The notes beneath the pieces are model-generated. The model saw only the letters and a program-made list of their open reading frames with translations, searched no databases and was not told where the DNA came from. Below, piece by piece: positions 10,049 through 24,343 of a DNA stretch of 64,000 nucleotides; within the stretch, counting starts at the first letter, position 1, and each line of letters opens with the position of its first letter. This DNA is from Promethearchaeota archaeon (lineage in GTDB: Archaea > Asgardarchaeota > Lokiarchaeia > Sigyniarchaeales > SOKP01): the NCBI GenBank assembly GCA_019894975.1, contig JAGXNO010000013.1:1-64000 (forward strand), read 5' to 3'. The position numbers and the translations under genes were made by a program.

Positions 10049-10079
10049 CGAAGGTTAAAATTGAATAGATGAAAAGAAG

Positions 10080-14137
<4,058 letters not shown>

Positions 14138-14146
14138 AAATCCCAC

Positions 14147-14893
14147 TTATTTTTTCTCGGGATATGGTATTTTCACAGGTAATTCATGGTATGAGCTTAA
14201 TAAATTAAGAAATATTTTCACTTTTTCCCAAAAAGAAGTATCCATAAAGAAGGGATCTGGTAAGGAGAATAATCTGCTTGCTATGATACCCATTAAAGCA
14301 TTCCCAATTGGATTTACATGTAATCCATCTAACATAATTTCTGAGTATTTATCTGGTTCATTCTCATAAGAGGGGGAGAAATATTTATATTGATCAAGTA
14401 AGGGGATATTAAACTTATCCGCCAAATTTCTATTTATCTCAACGAATTTTGGAAATCGAAGAAAAATTTTATCCATTTTATCATACAAAAGACAATAGTA
14501 GGTCTGAAGCACAGGCAAACAGTTTACTTTTTTTATTTGTTCGATAATTTGGGTTAGATAACCTTCATATTCGGGAATTGTAAGATTTTTCCATGTATCA
14601 TTACCCCCAATTGTTATAATAACAAGATCAGGATTGAAAGAAAGTACATCTCTGTCAATTCTTTTTAGTAGATCTTCTGATGTTTCCCCACCAATACCAG
14701 AATTAATTGTTGTTATATGTCTTCCAATCCATTCTCTCATGGCACTTGATAACCAGGAAAACCAATTAAAGCCTCCTAATGAATGCCAATGGAGTTCTGT
14801 ATTACTCGAGCCAAAAGCTATAACTCTAACTGGTTTCTGAGGATTTTTTCTCCACTTATCAGATAGACTTTGCAATGTATTCAAAATAATCAC
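14147..14893 (-). CDS. SGNH/GDSL-type hydrolase
   Basis: A 248-residue esterase-fold protein. Block I is AFGSSNTE (Ser nucleophile), the block II Gly lies in NSGIGGET, block III is TIGGNDTW and the Asp/His pair is DGLHVN near residue 205. The family removes acyl groups from lipids or carbohydrates. Next to glycoside enzymes and a sulfatase, a carbohydrate esterase role is plausible. The start is GTG, and the gene converges with GH1 with 9 nt between the stops. Confidence 0.85.
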   Translation of the reverse strand: MIILNTLQSLSDKWRKNPQKPVRVIAFGSSNTELHWHSLGGFNWFSWLSSAMREWIGRHITTINSGIGGETSEDLLKRIDRDVLSFNPDLVIITIGGNDTWKNLTIPEYEGYLTQIIEQIKKVNCLPVLQTYYCLLYDKMDKIFLRFPKFVEINRNLADKFNIPLLDQYKYFSPSYENEPDKYSEIMLDGLHVNPIGNALMGIIASRLFSLPDPFFMDTSFWEKVKIFLNLLSSYHELPVKIPYPEKK

Positions 14894-15053
14894 AAAATTG
14901 TAGAATTAGGTAATTAATTATACTAAATGATTGAAAGATTTAATGAATAAAAGGTTTTAGAGAAAATATATCGAGGTTTAACTCACAATAGAATGATTAA
15001 ATTAGATTAAAAAAAAAGAAAATTGTAAAATAAAATCTAACAATAGAATTGAC

Positions 15054-15479
15054 TTATTCTAAAAGTTCTGCTCCGAGTTCCGTGGCAAGACCCTGAATTT
15101 CGCCAAATGCTATTGCATCTTGAAGATTTCCCTCAATGACAAGGTCTCCAGACATGTATGCGCTGGTAGAATCGATTTCACCAGCACTTAATCCGGTCCA
15201 AGTTGTCTGAGCTGCTTTCATAGTAACAGTTGCGTCATCATTTGAACCTTCACCATAATCAACTGCACCTTCACCAAATTTAACCCAATATTTATAGTCT
15301 ATATCGGTAACTTCCATTTGGGCAATAATGGTGTCTATATCTTCCAGTTCTTCTTTGAATTCCTCGTTTTCTTGTCCGAGTTGTTTCATGAATTCGAATA
15401 ATTTTAGAGCATCAGAAGGCTCGCTTGGTCCTTTCTCTCTCATTGCTTTTATTTCATTAATTAAATTTTCATCAACCAT
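15054..15479 (-). CDS. SCP2 sterol-binding domain protein
   Basis: A small acidic protein of 141 residues whose C-terminal 100 residues match the SCP2/lipid-carrier fold: YWVKFGEGAVDYGEG, then the repeated hydrophobic strand pattern and AYMSGDLVIEGNLQDAI. It probably binds a lipid or acyl chain in the cytoplasm. ATG at 15479 with AGGT 11 nt upstream is preferred over TTG at 15491. The flanks 14894-15053 and 15480-15617 hold no gene that I can see. Confidence 0.8.
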   Translation of the reverse strand: MVDENLINEIKAMREKGPSEPSDALKLFEFMKQLGQENEEFKEELEDIDTIIAQMEVTDIDYKYWVKFGEGAVDYGEGSNDDATVTMKAAQTTWTGLSAGEIDSTSAYMSGDLVIEGNLQDAIAFGEIQGLATELGAELLE

Positions 15480-15617
15480 TTTACAAATCAACCTAATTTT
15501 TTTTATGATGATTTAGTTACGGAATGCAATGTTATTTTAAAGTTTTTAAAGTTTTAATTCAAAATATACATTTTAGTCCAAAAGGATTTTTACTAATAGA
15601 AATAAATTCATTAAAAA

Positions 15618-16829
15618 CTATAAACTTAGGCAACAATTTTTATATTTCTTTCCTGATCCGCAGGGGCAAAGTTCATTTCTTCCTATTTTTTTTGATTTAA
15701 TATGTACTTGAGAATGAATTTTATTATTATCTTTTATAGTCTTAGCTATTATCTTGAAGCGAGGTAAGGTATAGGTGTAAAACTTTTTCCATCCCTTACA
15801 TAAAGGACTTATAATATCTAAATTTTGAAAATCATTGAATCGGAATTTTTGACAATCTCCATGACAAAACTGGATGAATGGGCACTCAATACAAGTTTTA
15901 TTCCATTTTGCTTTTGAGGAGCCAAAATCAAGAAATTTATTAGAATGAATTAAGGCATCCCAACTAGTTGTTTTCACATTTCCTAATAGAAGATCTTCCC
16001 TGACAAAAAAATCGCAAGGATATACACTCCCATCATATTCGACTACAAAATATTGACAACAATCATTTCCCATATAACAAACGCTATACTTTCCATAGAC
16101 CAAGTAATTTAAAATTGAATCGAATAAACGAATTGAGACTTTATTAACGTCAGTTTTTATCCAGTTATCAAATAATTCGCAAAGAAATGTTCCCCAATCT
16201 TCTCCTGTAATGGAATATGGTTTAAGGTTATAATATTCGTCAAATTCAACACAGGGGATATATTGATGATAGTAAAATTCGTGTTCTTTCAGGTATTGAT
16301 AAATTTCCGTGGTTTTCTTAACAGATTTTTCATTTACTAGAGTCAGAATATTGAATTCAACATCATTTTTTTTTAAATTCTCAATTCCACGCATTACTAA
16401 GTTATGTGTAGGAGTATTGCCTATCGTCTTTCTATAAAAATCATGAATGTCTGGTGGGCCATCTAGACTAACGCCAAGAAGAAATTTATATTCCGTAAAG
16501 AATTTTGCTAATTCGTCAGTAATCAATGTTCCATTTGTTTGAAGCCCATTACTTATGACTGCTCCCGGGGGTGCATGTTTAGTTTGAAGCTCTACGACTT
16601 TTTCCCAAAAATTAAGTCCTAATAATGTCGGTTCACCTCCTTGCCACCCAAATGCATACTGATTATTTTGATCTGTCTGCATATAGCTAGCAATCATTGA
16701 CTCTAAAGAACTATCTGACATTCTGGGTTTTTTCTCGACTGTATCAAGATGATCAATGTAAAAACAATATTCACATCTTAGATTACAATCCGCTGAAACT
16801 GGTTTTATTAATAGTGAGAAAGATTTCAT
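15618..16829 (-). CDS. Anaerobic sulfatase-maturating radical SAM enzyme with C-terminal SEC-C motif
   Basis: Oxidises the active-site Cys (or Ser) of sulfatases to formylglycine. The radical SAM motif C15-x3-C19-x2-C22 (CNLRCEYCFY) is followed by GWQGGEPTL, which is typical of anSME. SPASM cysteines lie at about residues 255-330 (CYMGNDCCQYF, YPCDFF, CIECPFIQFCHGDC). The last 20 residues form a SEC-C zinc motif (RNELCPCGSGKKYKNCC), an unusual tail that may dock the client or another protein. The sulfatase gene ends 32 nt upstream, so enzyme and substrate are co-transcribed. Confidence 0.92.
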   Translation of the reverse strand: MKSFSLLIKPVSADCNLRCEYCFYIDHLDTVEKKPRMSDSSLESMIASYMQTDQNNQYAFGWQGGEPTLLGLNFWEKVVELQTKHAPPGAVISNGLQTNGTLITDELAKFFTEYKFLLGVSLDGPPDIHDFYRKTIGNTPTHNLVMRGIENLKKNDVEFNILTLVNEKSVKKTTEIYQYLKEHEFYYHQYIPCVEFDEYYNLKPYSITGEDWGTFLCELFDNWIKTDVNKVSIRLFDSILNYLVYGKYSVCYMGNDCCQYFVVEYDGSVYPCDFFVREDLLLGNVKTTSWDALIHSNKFLDFGSSKAKWNKTCIECPFIQFCHGDCQKFRFNDFQNLDIISPLCKGWKKFYTYTLPRFKIIAKTIKDNNKIHSQVHIKSKKIGRNELCPCGSGKKYKNCCLSL

Positions 16830-16861
16830 TTTTTTTTGTTGTATACTATTTCTGTTTTTAT

Positions 16862-18637
16862 TTATTTTCCCTTAGCTATAACCAATTTGGTCATGTTTCT
16901 AAGCAGTGGAATGTAATTTTTGGGAAGAATTTTTTCAAAGATTTGTACCAATATATCTTCATCGATTTCAGTGGTTCCTTTCTTGTTAATCTCTTGTTCT
17001 ATTTGTAAATTAGTTGGTTTGTGGAACTGAGAGGGAATAAATCCCATAATAAGAGAATACATGCTTTTTCCTTTTTTATTCCATACAATTTCTGTATCTC
17101 CAATTTTATCTTTCATTCCTGAGCGAGTTTCAATTAGATCTAAATGATTATTTGTAATTTCACCATCATATGGGATTCCAAGACGTGTATACTGTTCAAG
17201 CGGAGAATCATTTTTCTTCATTTCTTCAATCAATGCCTTAATCATCCTTTTCTCAATGTCAGAATCTATTATTGGGTTTTCTTGATCGGGATCATTTTGA
17301 AGATCAAAAAGTAAACTACCAAAAATGTAAGGATTTATATATTGAGTTCTTGTGTTAGTTCTCATAAGCTTAGTTCCTTTCGTAAAACTAAAGGGATCTG
17401 CCAACTCGATTGTTTTCAATTCATTGATTGAAAAAAATCCACGCATATGGGTAGGCATAAGTGTATAATCATAAAGGGGTTTATTTAGAAGATTTGTGGG
17501 TCCTCTCATGTAAATATATCTCCCATCCGTTATGTTCACATGAGCTCCATGGGTTCCAAATAATAAATATTCCCTTACTTTTGCATCTGAATTAATTGTA
17601 TCGTTTAAAACCCTACCCTGCATATCTTTTGTACGATTTATTCCAAAAAACTCGAGGATTGTAGGTACTATATCTGTAGTTTGCACAAGAGCACTTCTCC
17701 TTTCACTTTTTTTACTCGATCTTGGATCCCAGATGAATAATGGTATTTGTGCGATCTCATTATATATAGGTTGTACTCCTTTTGCCCACCAATCTTTTTC
17801 CCCTAAAAGAAAACCATGATCTGTAGTAATAATAAGCATTGTATCTTTCCACATATCTTTCTCATCCATTATATCAAGAATCTTACCAAGATACGTATCA
17901 CACATACTAACAGAGGCTGCGTATTCCTTTCTAATATGTTGTACTTGCTCTTCGGTTTCTGTTACAATCCCATAATTTGGCCAATCGAAATGAGGTCCGT
18001 CATATTCATGCTTGTATAAATCTTTATATTTCTGTTGCGTAAAATAGGGTTCATGAGGGTCAAATGTTTCGATATGTAGGAACCAGTTATCTTCTGTATG
18101 ATTTTTATCAATGAACTCCAATGCAAGTTTAAAAGTTCCTGCTTGAGGTTGATCTTCTTCTTTTTGCATATATTTTCTGTTTACCCAATCCTGTCGCCAA
18201 TGAGGCCACCCTTGTCGCATATTTGGTACGGTTTCAGGAATGTCAGGATCTTTTATTTCTCCTTTCCATGGGTCTCCTTCATGTCCCCGGACAATTTCCC
18301 ATGTATTATATCTATTATGATATGTTAAACCTCCATCTTCCCAATAATGGTAATGATCGCTTACAAGATGGGAATACACACTATTTTTCTTTAATATTTC
18401 TGGCATTGAATCATCATATGGTTCTATTGGCCCCCAACTTCTGTGTAAAAAGTTATGTCTCCCTGTGTGAAGCTCTCTTCTAGCAGGGATACACATTAAA
18501 CTCCCACAATAACAATTATCAAATGTTACTGTTTTCTCAGCTAATCTCTTAAAATTTGGTGCATGTACCCAATTATTATCATAAGTGGGCAAAAAATGTT
18601 TATTTAAGGTATCAAATAGAATAAATATTACTTTCAT
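16862..18637 (-). CDS. Cys-type sulfatase (alkaline phosphatase superfamily)
   Basis: A 591-residue arylsulfatase-like hydrolase. The formylglycine site is C49-I-P-A-R53, the C-x-P-x-R motif needed for maturation by the adjacent anSME. Metal ligands include Asp9 (LFDTLNK) and TTDHGFLLGE (about residue 270). There is no obvious signal peptide, so it is probably cytoplasmic unless exported otherwise. The substrate is likely a sulfated sugar given the nearby glycosidases, which is inference. Confidence 0.9.
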   Translation of the reverse strand: MKVIFILFDTLNKHFLPTYDNNWVHAPNFKRLAEKTVTFDNCYCGSLMCIPARRELHTGRHNFLHRSWGPIEPYDDSMPEILKKNSVYSHLVSDHYHYWEDGGLTYHNRYNTWEIVRGHEGDPWKGEIKDPDIPETVPNMRQGWPHWRQDWVNRKYMQKEEDQPQAGTFKLALEFIDKNHTEDNWFLHIETFDPHEPYFTQQKYKDLYKHEYDGPHFDWPNYGIVTETEEQVQHIRKEYAASVSMCDTYLGKILDIMDEKDMWKDTMLIITTDHGFLLGEKDWWAKGVQPIYNEIAQIPLFIWDPRSSKKSERRSALVQTTDIVPTILEFFGINRTKDMQGRVLNDTINSDAKVREYLLFGTHGAHVNITDGRYIYMRGPTNLLNKPLYDYTLMPTHMRGFFSINELKTIELADPFSFTKGTKLMRTNTRTQYINPYIFGSLLFDLQNDPDQENPIIDSDIEKRMIKALIEEMKKNDSPLEQYTRLGIPYDGEITNNHLDLIETRSGMKDKIGDTEIVWNKKGKSMYSLIMGFIPSQFHKPTNLQIEQEINKKGTTEIDEDILVQIFEKILPKNYIPLLRNMTKLVIAKGK

Positions 18638-18768
18638 GTTTTTCTCCTAAAAAAATTCAATTATCAATAATGTTTTAGGTATTTTAATCTTAATTTTTAG
18701 ATTATTTAATTTATGAAAATTTTTAATTTTGAGTTAACTTTTCAATTTAAAGAAAATTAATTGATTCC

Positions 18769-19530
18769 ATGTTTAAGCACGCAATCATAAGAGATGTTTC
18801 TAAAAATTTTCAAAATGGTATAACTACATCAAAACTTGGAAAGCCTGTATATAGTACAGCATTCTTACAACATAAAGATTATAGTGATGCTTTAGAAAAA
18901 TGTGGATTAAAAATTTTATCACTAAAAGCAGAAGAAAAGTCTCCAGATTCAACATTTGTTGAAGATACTGCTATTGTAAACGAGGATTTAGCTATTATTG
19001 CTAATTTGGGGGCACCAAGCAGGAAGGGTGAAGAAGTCGAAATTAAAAAAGTTCTTGAGAAGTTTTATAATATTGTTGAATCGATAGAGAAACCAGGAAC
19101 TTTAGAGGGTGGCGATGTTCTTAGAATAGAGGAAGATTATTTCGTGGGATTATCTCAGAGAACTAATAAAAAAGGAGCTTTACAGCTTAAAGAAATCTTA
19201 AAGACTTATGGATACAGTTGTTCCTTAGTTAAATTGAATAAGGTTCTTCACCTTAAAACAGGAATAGCTTATATTGGGGATGGAAATTTAATCACATCTG
19301 GTGAATTCGTTAAAAATCCTATCTTCCAAGACTTTAATATAATTAAGGTTGATAAGGGTGAGAGTTATGCTACTAATTGTATTAGAGTAAATAATTATGT
19401 TTTGTTAGCAAAAGGTTTTGAAAAACTAAAAAGGTCAATTTCAGGATTAGGTTATGATATCCTTGAAGTTGATATGACAGAATTTCGGAAAATGGATGGG
19501 GGACTTTCTTGCTTATCTTTAAGATTTTAA
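18769..19530 (+). CDS. Dimethylarginine dimethylaminohydrolase family protein
   Basis: A 253-residue guanidino-group-modifying enzyme. The substrate-binding motif is DSTFVEDTAI, then GTLEGGDVLR, the catalytic His in VLHLKTGI (about residue 162), and the nucleophile Cys near the end in GGLSCLSLRF. DDAH hydrolyses methylated arginine to citrulline; arginine deiminase-like substrates are possible. It stands alone, with intergenic sequence on both sides (18638-18768 and 19531-19927). Confidence 0.85.
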   Translation: MFKHAIIRDVSKNFQNGITTSKLGKPVYSTAFLQHKDYSDALEKCGLKILSLKAEEKSPDSTFVEDTAIVNEDLAIIANLGAPSRKGEEVEIKKVLEKFYNIVESIEKPGTLEGGDVLRIEEDYFVGLSQRTNKKGALQLKEILKTYGYSCSLVKLNKVLHLKTGIAYIGDGNLITSGEFVKNPIFQDFNIIKVDKGESYATNCIRVNNYVLLAKGFEKLKRSISGLGYDILEVDMTEFRKMDGGLSCLSLRF

Positions 19531-19927
19531 TAAATAAGAGAAAATCTATTACTTTCATTAGTTTGTCTTTTCTTAGATTACATTCTTAAAGGTTCGAACT
19601 TTGCCTGAAGTTCATAGAATGAAACTAAATATAGAATCTAAACTAAATATTATTTAATAAACAAAACTAAAAAAAGGTCAAAAAAAAATGAATAAAAAAG
19701 AAAAAAGGGTTAGTAAAGTAATTGCCGGATACAATCCAGTTATTCAGAGCTTTATTAGATAATTTATATTTTGATTTTCTATTTTTTTAATTCTCTTCTT
19801 ATTTTTAAACTAATTTTTATAATTAAAAACTCTTATATTATCCTTGATTCTTATTTTGTAGAGTTGTTATTGAATTTAAAAAAATGTTAAATACAAATTT
19901 ATTAATTAATTAAATTTATAATTCTCA
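19531..19927. other. 397-nt AT-rich intergenic region
   Basis: No supported gene. A 24-codon reading frame (19688-19762, MNKKEKRVSK...) preceded by an AGGT-like site is too short to call. A short dyad around 19588 (AAAG GTTCGAA CTTT) resembles a tRNA T-arm, but no tRNA can be folded around it. The region probably holds the ilvD promoter. Confidence 0.4.
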
Positions 19928-21595
19928 ATGTCAACAACCCAAGATCAATTTGATTCTAAAAAAGTTTATGAAAGAGCCTTATTTCGGGGCTGTGGCTATT
20001 CTTCTGAAGATTTAGAAAAGCCCAAAATTGCAATAGTAAATTCATGGAATGAAATTAATCCAGGGCATATCCATTTGCGGAAATTAGCTGAATTTGTTAA
20101 ACAGGGAATTAGAGAAGCAGGGGGCACACCTATGGAATTTAATACAATAGCCTCGTGTGATGGGATCGCTAATTCTGGGAATTTTTCAAAATATATCTTA
20201 CCTACGAGAGAAATAATAGCTGCTTCAGTTGAGTGCACAATAAAAGCATATAATTTTGATGGAATGGTTTTGTTATGTTCTTGTGATAAAATTATTCCAG
20301 GGATGCTTTTAGCTGCTGCTAGATGCAATATTCCCACAGTTTTTTTAACAGGAGGGATAATGGAAGCTAAGTCCTTTAATGAAGGTCCTCTTAAAGGTAA
20401 AACTTATGTAACTTCTGATGTAAAAGAGGCAATTGGCCAACATTTAGCGGGAAGATTGTCTAAGGAGGAGTTACTTTTAATTGAATCTCAAACATGTTGC
20501 TCCCCTGGAGCATGCAATATGATGGGAACTGCAAATACAATGGCATGCATTGTAGAAGCTATGGGGCTTTCTTTACCTGGATGTGCTACAATGGGTGCAA
20601 TTAGTAAGGAGAGAGAAAGTTTATCTAAAACTTCTGGTAGGATAATAATGAATTTAGTTAAGGAAGATATTAAAGTACTAGACTTTATTACACCTAAATC
20701 AATTGAAAATGCAATTAAAGTGGCTTTGTCATTTGGTGGTTCAACGAATATGGTTTTACATATGTGTGCATTATCATATGAGATTGGGGGATCACTGAAC
20801 CATTTTGATTTTGATTCTCTAAGTAAATCAGTTCCATTACTAGCAAAATTTAAACCCTCCTCAGAATATAATCTCACAGAATTTCATGAAGCAGGGGGAG
20901 TTGGCGTATTAATGAAAAAATTATCACCTGTCTTAGATTTATCGACTAAGAATATTTTAGGAAATAATTTAAAAGAGTATTTAAACTCTATTGAGATTTA
21001 TGATTTTCAAATAATTCGAAATTTTAAAGATCCAATCGAAAAAGAAGGAAGTATAGCAGTTCTTAAAGGTAATTTAGCTCCAGAAGGAGCAATTGTTAAA
21101 CAAAGTGCTATAAGTACTGAAATGAGACACCATAAAGGCCCTGCTAAAGTATTTGAATGTGAGGAAGAATTAAGAGATGCTTTGATGGAGGGTAATGTGA
21201 AAGAAGGTGATGTTTTAGTTATAAAATACGAAGGTCCTAAAGGATCACCGGGAATGAGGGAATTATCTCTACCAGCAGCTATTCTTGTTGGAATGGGTTT
21301 AGGTAGTTCGGTTGCAATAGTTACTGATGGGAGGTTTTCTGGGGCTAAAAGGGGTCCGTGTATAGGACACGTGTGTCCTGAGGCTATTGAAGGAGGACCT
21401 ATTGCTATTGTTCAAGATGGGGATGAAATAGAAATCGATATTGATAATCGCAAATTAGAAGTCTTAATTTCTGATAGTGAAATTGAAAAACGGCTAAAAA
21501 AATGGAAAAAACCTGCAGAGAGGATTAAAACAGGCTATTTGAATATTTATAAAAAAATCGTAAGCTCTGCGAAATATGGAGCATATTTACAATAA
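19928..21595 (+). CDS. ilvD: Dihydroxy-acid dehydratase
   Basis: Fe-S dehydratase forming 2-keto acids in valine, leucine and isoleucine synthesis. The 555 residues span the full family length. Cluster and metal motifs include [12 protein letters not shown] (about residue 120), [16 protein letters not shown] (about residue 193) and the C-terminal [21 protein letters not shown] (in two parts, about residue 460). IPM isomerase genes for the leucine branch occur at 33-34.7 kb. The peptidase gene follows 11 nt later. Confidence 0.95.
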   Translation: MSTTQDQFDSKKVYERALFRGCGYSSEDLEKPKIAIVNSWNEINPGHIHLRKLAEFVKQGIREAGGTPMEFNTIASCDGIANSGNFSKYILPTREIIAASVECTIKAYNFDGMVLLCSCDKIIPGMLLAAARCNIPTVFLTGGIMEAKSFNEGPLKGKTYVTSDVKEAIGQHLAGRLSKEELLLIESQTCCSPGACNMMGTANTMACIVEAMGLSLPGCATMGAISKERESLSKTSGRIIMNLVKEDIKVLDFITPKSIENAIKVALSFGGSTNMVLHMCALSYEIGGSLNHFDFDSLSKSVPLLAKFKPSSEYNLTEFHEAGGVGVLMKKLSPVLDLSTKNILGNNLKEYLNSIEIYDFQIIRNFKDPIEKEGSIAVLKGNLAPEGAIVKQSAISTEMRHHKGPAKVFECEEELRDALMEGNVKEGDVLVIKYEGPKGSPGMRELSLPAAILVGMGLGSSVAIVTDGRFSGAKRGPCIGHVCPEAIEGGPIAIVQDGDEIEIDIDNRKLEVLISDSEIEKRLKKWKKPAERIKTGYLNIYKKIVSSAKYGAYLQ

Positions 21596-21606
21596 TATCC
21601 TTAATT

Positions 21607-22764
21607 ATGATAGATGAAAATCGTATATTAGAAATTTTAAATGAATTATCTTTTCCAAGATTATCCGGAACCCAATTTGAGCATGATGCTTACGATAAAG
21701 TGAAAAAGAGAATAGAAAAATTAGGTCTTTCTCCGAAAGGTCAAGAATTCGTGTTTAGTACTTTCTATTCAAGAATTTACCCACGACTAACTATAACACT
21801 GTTAAGTTGGTTACTTCTAATATTATCGATAAATTTAAATGTAATTTTCAATCTAGTAAATCTTTTTTTAATCGCAATTTTTATTACAATTGTAATTAAA
21901 CTAACACGAACTCCAGAAAAAATAAAATTAGGATATAAATATCATTCACAGAATTTATTTTTAAAAATTCCATCTAAATCACAAAAAGAAAATGCAGAGC
22001 ATAATATCTTCTTCTTTTCCCATCTAGATTCGAAAGGACAGAGATTCTCTATCAAAATTCGTATCCAATTATATTATTACTGGATTATCACATTTCCTTC
22101 AGCTCTCACAATTATTCTTCTAAATTCTTTTTATTTAAGCGAAGTTTCAATATTCTTATACATTTTAGAATTTTTGGTATTAAGTATTAATTTTATTTCT
22201 ACAGTTCTTCTATGGATTAATAGAACTAATAATGAATCTCCAGGTGCAATCGATAATGCTTCTGGAGTTTCATGCGTTTTGGAAATATTACATCATTTTT
22301 CTGATCCAAAAAATAGGTTAAACAATTTTACATTATGGTTTGTTTTTACTGGTGCAGAAGAGTCTGGGACTATGGGAGTAAGAAATTTTTATAATTATAT
22401 AAAGGATTTTGATAGAGAGAAGACATACACAGTTAATTTTGACTCTATTGGCAAACAAGTGACTTTATGGGATCATGGTCTCCTTAATAATAAGTATTAT
22501 AAATCCTTTAATTATATTTTAGAAAATAAAGAGATAATGAAATTGGCGAAGAAAACACATAGATTTTATATTGGTGCATATAGTGACGGCTTATTTTTAT
22601 TGAATAAGAAATTCAAAGGAATTGGTAATGGAGATAAAAGTAATAATAATTATATTCATTCTAAAAATGACAATTTTGATTTAATTGATGCTAGAGTTAT
22701 AAAAAAGCTCAGCAAGTTTTACAGCATTCTATTACAGGAAGTTGATATTGATTTAAATAAATAA
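21607..22764 (+). CDS. M28-family metallopeptidase with membrane segments
   Basis: A 385-residue protein with two hydrophobic blocks (about residues 58-95 and 155-195) around a zinc aminopeptidase-like domain. Likely ligands are His and Asp in FSHLDSKG, Asp in GAIDNASG, Glu-Glu in TGAEESG, Asp in VNFDSIG and His in YIHSKNDNFD. Family members cleave N-terminal residues or act as transpeptidases. It follows ilvD by 11 nt, so probably shares its transcript without an obvious functional link. Confidence 0.82.
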   Translation: MIDENRILEILNELSFPRLSGTQFEHDAYDKVKKRIEKLGLSPKGQEFVFSTFYSRIYPRLTITLLSWLLLILSINLNVIFNLVNLFLIAIFITIVIKLTRTPEKIKLGYKYHSQNLFLKIPSKSQKENAEHNIFFFSHLDSKGQRFSIKIRIQLYYYWIITFPSALTIILLNSFYLSEVSIFLYILEFLVLSINFISTVLLWINRTNNESPGAIDNASGVSCVLEILHHFSDPKNRLNNFTLWFVFTGAEESGTMGVRNFYNYIKDFDREKTYTVNFDSIGKQVTLWDHGLLNNKYYKSFNYILENKEIMKLAKKTHRFYIGAYSDGLFLLNKKFKGIGNGDKSNNNYIHSKNDNFDLIDARVIKKLSKFYSILLQEVDIDLNK

Positions 22765-22879
22765 AATTTTGTGCTGATTAAAAATACAGTTTAAAAGTAA
22801 AGATTTAGGAACTGTTCTGACTCCCCCTCAAACAGTAGAATATATTATTTCAAGATTAGGAGAAATAAAAGAAGAACAA

Positions 22880-24343
22880 ATGATCTTAGATCCTTGTGTT
22901 GGGCACGGAATTTTTGTAGAAAAACTAATAGAATCAGGAATTGCTAGGAAACAAATAGTTGCTTATGATATAAATTCGGATTTTAAAAGTGAGATTCAAA
23001 AATTAGGAGTTAAATTTAAGGTACAAGATACACTTCTAACACTTTTTCCTGACTCATATAATGAATTTGATTTCATTCTGGGAAATCCCCCCTACTTAAA
23101 TAAAGCAAGTACTTATGTTCGCAAAAATAAAGTAAAGCTGAGAAGTCTCTATGGAAAGATCAATGCGCATGAAACCTATTCCATGTTCATAGTGAATAGC
23201 ATTTGGCGTTTAAAGGAAGGAGGCAAATTAGGATTCATTACAAGTGATTCATTCTTAACTTTGAGTACTCATACAAAACTAAGAAAATTTATTCTAAATA
23301 ACTGCTTGATTAACCAAATACTTTTAGCTCCGAAAAATTTGTTTGATAATCAAGATGTTAGTACAAGTCCCGTAATTATTATGTTAACTAAATGCACGGG
23401 TAAAAGCAATAAAAATTTAAGACAGAATAATGAAATGAAGATTATACCCCGGGTAAGAAGAGAAGCTGAATATAAAAACCCGTCTAAAATTCATAAAATT
23501 ATCCAAAAAAAATATCATTTATTGCCATTTAATATTTTTTTCACGGATATAGAAGAAGAAATTATCGATTTGTTTGAACAATCACCAAGATTGGAAGAGT
23601 ATGTAAAAGGATTTATTGGTATGCATACTCATAATAATTTAAAATATATTGCTGCTGTAGAAGGTACAGATTTAGCCCAAATCTTTAAAAATCGTAATCA
23701 AAAAATACAGGAAGAGGAAAACAAGCACAGAATTATAACTAAAAAAGACTTAAATACAGAAACATGGAAGAGTTATTTAAAAAGGGGTGGAGCTGATCAG
23801 TATTATCGACCAATAATGGAGGCATTAGAATGGGGAAATAATTCAATTCCAATTTATGATATTCCCAAGAACGTTCCTTTTGAAGAAGAAGGTATAGTAG
23901 TGAGTGGTGTAAGTTCAAGGTTAGCAGCCAGATACATGCCAAAAGGGTGTTATTGGGATTCAAATAAAGCTATAGGTTTTATTATTAAAACAGATTCGAT
24001 CTCTATAGAATACACTCTTGGATTATTAAATAGCTCCTTATATAATTATTTAGCAAAAGGAATTATAAATAATACAAATAGTATCCAGTTAACAGGAATT
24101 CATGCACTTCCATTTATATTACCTGATAATGAAACAATCGAAAAAGTTGAAAAATATGTAAAAATAATATTAAGGAATAAAAGAAAAGATCAAAACTATG
24201 ATTATAAAAAAGAACAAAAACAAATTGACAATATAATCTTTGATTTTTATTCAAAAACTTTTCATTTTACTAAAGACCTCAAGAAGAAATTAGATGATAG
24301 ATATTCAGTCTATAGAAATGATCAATCTAAAATTGGTGATTGA
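22880..24343 (+). CDS. N6-adenine DNA methyltransferase, TaqI/Eco57I-like; true 5' end unclear
   Basis: Motif I is ILDPCVGHGIF and the catalytic motif is NPPY (GNPPYLNKAS). The C-terminal half resembles target-recognition regions of type II methylases. The frame stays open upstream to 22778 and encodes KDLGTVLTPPQTVEYII, the usual N-terminal SAM-binding motif X of this family, yet no ATG, GTG or TTG occurs there. Either translation starts at a non-standard codon or one base is missing near 22790. The 22880 ATG is only the first standard start. The 3' end overlaps the nucleoside hydrolase by 4 nt. Confidence 0.8.
   Translation: MILDPCVGHGIFVEKLIESGIARKQIVAYDINSDFKSEIQKLGVKFKVQDTLLTLFPDSYNEFDFILGNPPYLNKASTYVRKNKVKLRSLYGKINAHETYSMFIVNSIWRLKEGGKLGFITSDSFLTLSTHTKLRKFILNNCLINQILLAPKNLFDNQDVSTSPVIIMLTKCTGKSNKNLRQNNEMKIIPRVRREAEYKNPSKIHKIIQKKYHLLPFNIFFTDIEEEIIDLFEQSPRLEEYVKGFIGMHTHNNLKYIAAVEGTDLAQIFKNRNQKIQEEENKHRIITKKDLNTETWKSYLKRGGADQYYRPIMEALEWGNNSIPIYDIPKNVPFEEEGIVVSGVSSRLAARYMPKGCYWDSNKAIGFIIKTDSISIEYTLGLLNSSLYNYLAKGIINNTNSIQLTGIHALPFILPDNETIEKVEKYVKIILRNKRKDQNYDYKKEQKQIDNIIFDFYSKTFHFTKDLKKKLDDRYSVYRNDQSKIGD

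Noticed and set aside
19575..19620. T-arm-like GGTTCGAA as part of a tRNA
   Set aside because: The 4-bp dyad is not accompanied by acceptor, D or anticodon stems within 80 nt in either direction.
19688..19762. 24-codon ORF in the ilvD upstream gap
   Set aside because: It has a plausible start and ribosome site, but is too short and of too common a composition to support without conservation.
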